NCBI GenBank assembly: GCA_022793675.1
Contig: JAAWDH010000016.1
Span: forward strand, 62,001 to 126,000
Direction: 5' to 3'
Source: Oscillospiraceae bacterium
GTDB lineage: Bacteria; Bacillota; Clostridia; Oscillospirales; Ruminococcaceae
Length of the DNA stretch: 64,000 nt
The notes under the pieces are model-generated. The model saw only the letters and a list, made by a program, of their open reading frames with translations, was not told the origin of the DNA and did no database searches. The position numbers and the translations under genes were made by a program. Below, in pieces: positions 60,163 to 64,000 of the stretch. Numbering within the stretch: the first letter of the stretch is position 1; every line of letters begins with the position of its first letter.

Positions 60163-60957
60163 TTAAGGGCTGACTGCGGCAAAAGCTTTAAAAAGCTCCT
60201 GGATGCCTTGGAACATCGTATCAATGTAGCCCTCCACAAAACTGGAAACTGGGGAAGCGAACAAGAAGGTCAGCAAAAGCCCCATGATGATTTTCAGCTG
60301 GAAGTGGATGACAAAGACGCTGATCTGCGGGATTAGCTTCATCAGGATGCCCATCGCCAGCTCCATCGTGAAAGTAGCGGCCAAAAAAGGCAGCATCAGG
60401 CGGATGGACAGCGAAAAGGCTGTGAGGAAGATTTCGACAAGGAAAAGGCCAATGGAACCATCAAAGGAACTTTCCCCTAAACCGACCAGGCCATAGGAAG
60501 AAGCTGTCATTTGGATCAGGATTAAGTGGCTGTTGGTGGAGAAGATATACATGACAAAAAGGAACTGGAAGAGGTTGCCGGACAGCGAGGTCTGGATATT
60601 GGTGCCGGGGTCAAAGACCTTTGCCATGGCCAAGCCAAAGCTGGTGTCCATAATATCGCCGGCCACAAACAGCATATAGTAAAAAAACTGGAATATCATC
60701 CCGCAGGCCAACCCAATAAACAGTTCGCTCATCATGGTCAGCACAAACTCAATAGAACCCATCCCCTGCGCAATCGCGAGGTAACCTTCTGGAAGCGTCG
60801 GCGTCACTAGGATCGCCATTCCCACCGACAGGGCCGCGCGCAGCTGGCTCGGGACATTGCGCCGGGAGAGTATCGGGTTAAATAAAATGACCCCTGCCAT
60901 CCGGCAGAACACCAGCACATAAAGGGTCAGCCTGGAAACCAGTACATTCAGATCCAT
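60163..60957 (-). CDS. fliR: flagellar export protein FliR
   Basis: A 264-residue membrane protein with about six hydrophobic segments that helps form the export gate with FliP and FliQ. Signatures include RMAGVILFNPILSRRNVPSQLRAALSVG and a late FHLQLKIIMGLLLTFLFASPV region. It follows fliQ with one base between them and precedes flhB. Confidence 0.94.
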   Translation of the reverse strand: MDLNVLVSRLTLYVLVFCRMAGVILFNPILSRRNVPSQLRAALSVGMAILVTPTLPEGYLAIAQGMGSIEFVLTMMSELFIGLACGMIFQFFYYMLFVAGDIMDTSFGLAMAKVFDPGTNIQTSLSGNLFQFLFVMYIFSTNSHLILIQMTASSYGLVGLGESSFDGSIGLFLVEIFLTAFSLSIRLMLPFLAATFTMELAMGILMKLIPQISVFVIHFQLKIIMGLLLTFLFASPVSSFVEGYIDTMFQGIQELFKAFAAVSP

Positions 60958-60958
60958 G

Positions 60959-61222
60959 CTACAGCCCTGCCATAATATTCAGGATATGCGCGAAAAATTC
61001 ATTGAGGTTCTGGAACATCCAAGAGCCCAGCCAGACCAGCATTAGCGCAATGACCACCAGTTTGGGCACAAAGGTCAGTGTCTGCTCATGGATCTGGGTT
61101 GCGGCCTGGAAAATCGCGATAATGAGGCCAATGACGATGCTGACAATCAGCATGGGTGCCGACAGCTTTAAAATCAGCCAGATCGCTTCCCTGAACAGGT
61201 CCAGTACCAACTCCTGCGACAA
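60959..61222 (-). CDS. fliQ: flagellar export protein FliQ
   Basis: An 87-residue protein with two hydrophobic segments of the export gate. The start is TTG at 61222 (MSQELVLDLF), with AAAGGGGG seven nt upstream. Characteristic APMLIVSIVIGLIIAIFQAATQIHEQTL is followed by the second hydrophobic helix. Part of the fliP-fliQ-fliR cluster. Confidence 0.95.
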   Translation of the reverse strand: MSQELVLDLFREAIWLILKLSAPMLIVSIVIGLIIAIFQAATQIHEQTLTFVPKLVVIALMLVWLGSWMFQNLNEFFAHILNIMAGL

Positions 61223-61258
61223 GCCGCCGCCCCCTTTCAATCAGCCAAACTGCCAGAT

Positions 61259-62098
61259 CTAGTAGAAATTGAAGCCCCTCACCAGCATATCCATCACCAG
61301 CCCCCAGCCATCCAGCACCACAAAAAGCATCAGCTTAAAGGGAAGTGAAATGGTCGTCGGCGGGAGCATGACCATGCCCATCGACATCAGCGTGCTGGCA
61401 ACGATCATATCGATGATTAAGAAGGGCAAAAACAGCATAAAGCCGATGGAGAAAGCCCGTTTCAGCTCGCTGGTGATGAAGGAAGGCACAATGACCTCCA
61501 TCCCCAGCTCCATCAGCTGATCCACGTCTAATTCCCCTTCAATAGCCTCCCCTTCGCCGGAAATGGTGAGGAAAAGGTTCAAATCTGGGGCTTTGATCTG
61601 CTGGATCATAAACTTCTTTATCGGTTTTTGCATTGCTTCAAGCGCCTGTTCTTCATTGATGGTCCCCGCCGTATAGGGTTCTAGCCCTTGGGTGTTGACC
61701 TCTTTCAAGACCGGCGACATGATGAAAAGAGACAGAAACAGCGCAAGCCCAACCATCACCTGATTGGGCGGTGTCTGCTGCAGCCCCAAGGCATTGCGCA
61801 GGAATGAAAAAACTATGATGATCCGCGTGAAGCTGGTCATCATCAGCAGCAGCGTCGGGCCAAGGGAAAGCAGCGCGAATAAAAACAGCAGCTGCAGGGT
61901 ATCCATCCCGTTAATATCACCGCCGCCGCCCCCCAGATCTACCTGGAAAGAGGCAGCACTGGCAAGCTGCGTCCCAACTAGGGCTACCAGCGAAAACACA
62001 CAGCAGAAACACACCAGCCCCTTTAAGAGCAGCTTTTTCGGGCTGCGCCGCTTTTCCTGCTCCAGCGCCAGGGCCGGCGCTTTACTCCTCATGGTCAT
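61259..62098 (-). CDS. fliP: flagellar export protein FliP
   Basis: A 279-residue membrane protein of the export gate with a probable N-terminal signal-like segment. Signatures include LLMMTSFTRIIIVFSFLRNALG and the closing SMGMVMLPPTTISLPFKLMLFV. The start at 62098 has AAGGGGA near it; the frame extends further upstream into fliO. It overlaps the end of fliO by 17 nt, the usual tight spacing. Confidence 0.94.
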   Translation of the reverse strand: MTMRSKAPALALEQEKRRSPKKLLLKGLVCFCCVFSLVALVGTQLASAASFQVDLGGGGGDINGMDTLQLLFLFALLSLGPTLLLMMTSFTRIIIVFSFLRNALGLQQTPPNQVMVGLALFLSLFIMSPVLKEVNTQGLEPYTAGTINEEQALEAMQKPIKKFMIQQIKAPDLNLFLTISGEGEAIEGELDVDQLMELGMEVIVPSFITSELKRAFSIGFMLFLPFLIIDMIVASTLMSMGMVMLPPTTISLPFKLMLFVVLDGWGLVMDMLVRGFNFY

Positions 62099-62483
62099 CA
62101 CGTTCCCCTTCCCCTGTTTTTTTTCCAAACCATCCGGTGCTGTCCGCCCATCCGGAGATGCGGCTTTGCAGCACCGACTTAAAGTCTGCGCCAGCACCCG
62201 GCCCGTCAGGGCCTTCCGGGTAATCCGCCGGGTTCAGCTCGCCAAGGCAGGTAATCTGCTGCGCGGTAACCCCCAGCAGGTAGACCTTGCCGTCCACCCG
62301 CGCAATCACCAGCGACTGGTCCTTGCCCAGCATCGCCCGGTCCAGCAGCCGAATCCGGCTGCCCATCCGCTGCACGCCGCCTGGAAAGCCTTTAGCCAGC
62401 CATTTTGAAACAAAATAGGCTGCGGCAAAAACCAGGAACATTAGGAACAGGGTGCCCAGGATACTCAGAATCTGTTCCGGCAT
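62082..62483 (-). CDS. fliO: FliO-like flagellar biosynthesis protein
   Basis: A 133-residue membrane protein with one transmembrane segment (about 5-25) and a cytoplasmic SH3-like region with the family motif RIRLLDRAMLGKDQSLVIARVDGKVYLLGV. FliO helps FliP assemble. The start at 62483 is used because the AGGG site is six nt upstream; an ATG at 62489 sits directly against it. The C-terminal 50 residues are acidic and unrecognised. Confidence 0.85.
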   Translation of the reverse strand: MPEQILSILGTLFLMFLVFAAAYFVSKWLAKGFPGGVQRMGSRIRLLDRAMLGKDQSLVIARVDGKVYLLGVTAQQITCLGELNPADYPEGPDGPGAGADFKSVLQSRISGWADSTGWFGKKTGEGERDDHEE

Positions 62484-62514
62484 GGGCATCCCTCCCCCGT
62501 ATCAGTATGGCCCA

Positions 62515-62877
62515 TTAAAGCGGAAGTATTTTGGACACTGTCTGGATAATCCGGTCCTCTTTGAACGGCTTGACGATAAAATCCATCGCGCCCAGCTTGA
62601 TGGCTTCCATAACCATGGATTCCTGGCCCATAGCCGAGCACATGATAACCTTCGCGCCGGAATCCAGCTGCATAATCTCAGCCAGCGCCTCAATACCAGT
62701 TTTGTTGGGCATGGTGATGTCCATCATAACGAGGTCAGGCTTTTCGCTCTGGTAGAGGTCTACCGCCTGCTGCCCGTCGGCACCCTCGATAAACTCAGAG
62801 TAACCGGCCTTGGTCAGGTGGTTTTTAATCATCATCCGCATAAATCCTGCGTCGTCAACGATCATAATCTTAGGCAT
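62515..62877 (-). CDS. cheY: chemotaxis response regulator CheY
   Basis: A 120-residue single-domain receiver. The acidic pair and phospho-acceptor D53 in LVMMDITMPNKTG, the Thr/Ser switch in SAMGQESMV, and the conserved K in IVKPFKEDR are present. Phosphorylated CheY binds FliM or FliY at the motor. The start at 62877 has GGAGG upstream (GGAGGAAAAGTAT). It lies between fliY and fliO in the common order fliY-cheY-fliO. Confidence 0.96.
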   Translation of the reverse strand: MPKIMIVDDAGFMRMMIKNHLTKAGYSEFIEGADGQQAVDLYQSEKPDLVMMDITMPNKTGIEALAEIMQLDSGAKVIMCSAMGQESMVMEAIKLGAMDFIVKPFKEDRIIQTVSKILPL

Positions 62878-62901
62878 ATACTTTTCCTCCAATTCTTTTC
62901 A

Positions 62902-64000
62902 TTAAAGCGCGCCGTTGAGAGAATCTATCAATTCTTTGGTTCCGACAATCTCGGTAATGCGAATACCAAAGTTGTCGCCAATCACGACCACATCTGCATA
63001 GGCCAGCAACTGCCCGTTGACGAGGACTTCTGCCGGAGCGCCGGTCTGTTTGTCCAGCTCCACCACAGTGCCCTGCCCAAATTCCATGATGTCCTTGATC
63101 TTCTTGCGGGTCTTGCCGATGACCACTGACACTTCCAGCGGCACGCCCATCAGCAGGTTCATATTTTTGCCGCTTAAAGAATCGCCGCCCGGCGCATTCG
63201 CGCCAAAGCTGGGGAACTGAGCCTTCTTGACGTTAACCTGGGGCTGGTCGGGCTGCTGCCCAGGCTGGCCCTGCTGGGCATAAGGCACCCCGCCGGGAGG
63301 CATCCCATAGCCATAGGGCATCCCGTACATATTGCCGTACATCCCCATCATCTGCTGCATCATCATTTGCTGCTGCATCATCTGCTGCTGGGGGTCGCCC
63401 TGCGGCATCATCTGAGGCTGTTGGGGCATTGGCTGTTGTTGCGGAGGCGCTGGCTGCGGGGGCTGCGCTGCTGCCGCAGGCGGTACCGGCGCAGCTGGGG
63501 GCGGCGCTGCGGGCTGCTGCATAGCCTCCATGGCTTCCAAAGGAAGCTCTGCTTCGGCGGCCGGCGCAGTTGGGACAGACGGCGCTGTAGGCTCCGGTGC
63601 TGGCGGCGCTGCCGGAGTCGAAACCGCCGGTTCTGGTGCAGGTTCGGAAGCGCTGTCGCCAATCACCCGGCGCACCATATCACGGACCAGATCCGCTTTC
63701 AAGAAGCAGCGGAAGCTGGAATCCATGACATCCTTGATCATCATCTTAAACGAGATTACAGCCACAGCTTCTTCAGGCTCAATCTCGTTGAAAGAAGCGT
63801 AAATGGAAGCAGTATTCTCCGCCAGCAGCGCCTCCGGCGTAGAGATGTCCACCGGCATGGTGAGAATCTCCGACAGCGCGGTCGCCGAGGCCCCCATCAT
63901 CTGGTTCATAACCTCGCAGGCGGCGCTCATGCTCATCTCGTCAAACTCAAAATTCTCATCCACATCGCCAGCGTCGTTGCCCATCAGCAGGTTGAGAATG
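62902..64000 (-). CDS. fliY: flagellar motor switch phosphatase FliY (5' end outside window)
   Basis: The 5' end lies outside the window; the coding frame is open to 64000. The visible part contains a CheC-like segment (AACEVMNQMMGASATALSEIL), a long Pro/Gln/Met-rich linker (visible as PQQQPMPQQPQ) and the C-terminal FliN/SpoA domain (LLMGVPLEVSVVIGKTRKKIKDIMEFGQGTVVELD). FliY removes phosphate from CheY-P at the motor and forms part of the C-ring. It is upstream of cheY. Confidence 0.93.
   Translation of the reverse strand, partial: ILNLLMGNDAGDVDENFEFDEMSMSAACEVMNQMMGASATALSEILTMPVDISTPEALLAENTASIYASFNEIEPEEAVAVISFKMMIKDVMDSSFRCFLKADLVRDMVRRVIGDSASEPAPEPAVSTPAAPPAPEPTAPSVPTAPAAEAELPLEAMEAMQQPAAPPPAAPVPPAAAAQPPQPAPPQQQPMPQQPQMMPQGDPQQQMMQQQMMMQQMMGMYGNMYGMPYGYGMPPGGVPYAQQGQPGQQPDQPQVNVKKAQFPSFGANAPGGDSLSGKNMNLLMGVPLEVSVVIGKTRKKIKDIMEFGQGTVVELDKQTGAPAEVLVNGQLLAYADVVVIGDNFGIRITEIVGTKELIDSLNGAL

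Noticed and set aside
1..64000. CRISPR array, prophage, insertion sequence or transposase
   Set aside because: No regularly spaced direct repeats with spacers, no phage structural genes and no transposase-like protein were found. The dispersed palindromes are non-coding and too short to encode one.

Overview
This window looks like a GC-rich, motile, Gram-positive anaerobe of the class Clostridia, most likely in the Oscillospiraceae/Ruminococcaceae region. The evidence is the FliY, FliW-CsrA, CheC-CheD and FlhO/FlhP flagellar gene set typical of Firmicutes, formate-tetrahydrofolate ligase, a GtrA/RodA/VanY-type Gram-positive envelope set, choline-binding-like cell-wall repeats, and strong AGGAGG ribosome binding sites with frequent TTG and GTG starts. 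No rRNA, tRNA, CRISPR array, transposase or prophage was seen.

Layout. Positions 1-9.5 kb hold housekeeping and metabolic genes: a DUF4956/VTC polyphosphate-polymerase pair, an MFS transporter coupled to an amidase, a stand-alone 5'-3' exonuclease, a coiled-coil protein with coaD and rsmD, a RodA/FtsW protein, and fhs. Positions 9.8-22 kb are an accessory stretch: an unknown 222-residue protein, a membrane-anchored GH25 lysozyme, two unknown proteins, a TIM-barrel sugar isomerase, a repeat-rich lipoprotein, GtrA, a secreted cell-wall-binding repeat protein, a glycosidase-like protein and an Xaa-Pro aminopeptidase. Between the cell-wall protein and the glycosidase lies a compact non-coding locus that appears to encode a small cloverleaf RNA.

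From 22 kb to the right edge nearly everything concerns flagella, chemotaxis and c-di-GMP. The minus-strand block 22.0-33.5 kb (flgM-flgN-flgK-flgL-DUF6470-fliW-csrA, then fliT-like-fliD-fliS-flgB-flgC-unknown-cheW) makes late flagellar parts and their regulators. A ParA/ComFB pair (33.7-34.9 kb), FapA/DUF342, a PilZ protein, a 677-residue flagellin, an EAL-HDOD protein, an FtsA-like protein, VanY, an FlhB C-terminal paralogue and a YlqG-like protein follow. cheA-cheW-cheR-cheB and a chemoreceptor run on the plus strand (46.5-53.1 kb). The minus-strand block 53.1-64 kb holds cheD, cheC, flhP, flhO, the flagellar sigma factor, flhA, flhB, fliR, fliQ, fliP, fliO, cheY and the start-truncated fliY. 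flhF and flhG are absent from the place between flhA and the sigma factor where many Firmicutes carry them.

Three non-coding signals stand out. (1) The flagellin leader carries three consecutive hairpins with different stems but the same GUAUGGGAA loop, plus a fourth hairpin with GGA in its loop just before the ribosome binding site. With csrA and fliW also in the window, this looks like a multi-site CsrA-controlled leader. (2) A family of imperfect palindromic intergenic repeats (half unit about 85-130 bp, full unit about 155-220 bp) occurs at nine loci; its most complete palindromic copies sit between convergent genes. (3) A roughly 91-nt RNA at 17577-17667 has its own promoter, a four-way-junction fold and a U-run terminator, and is covered by a facing promoter on the other strand.
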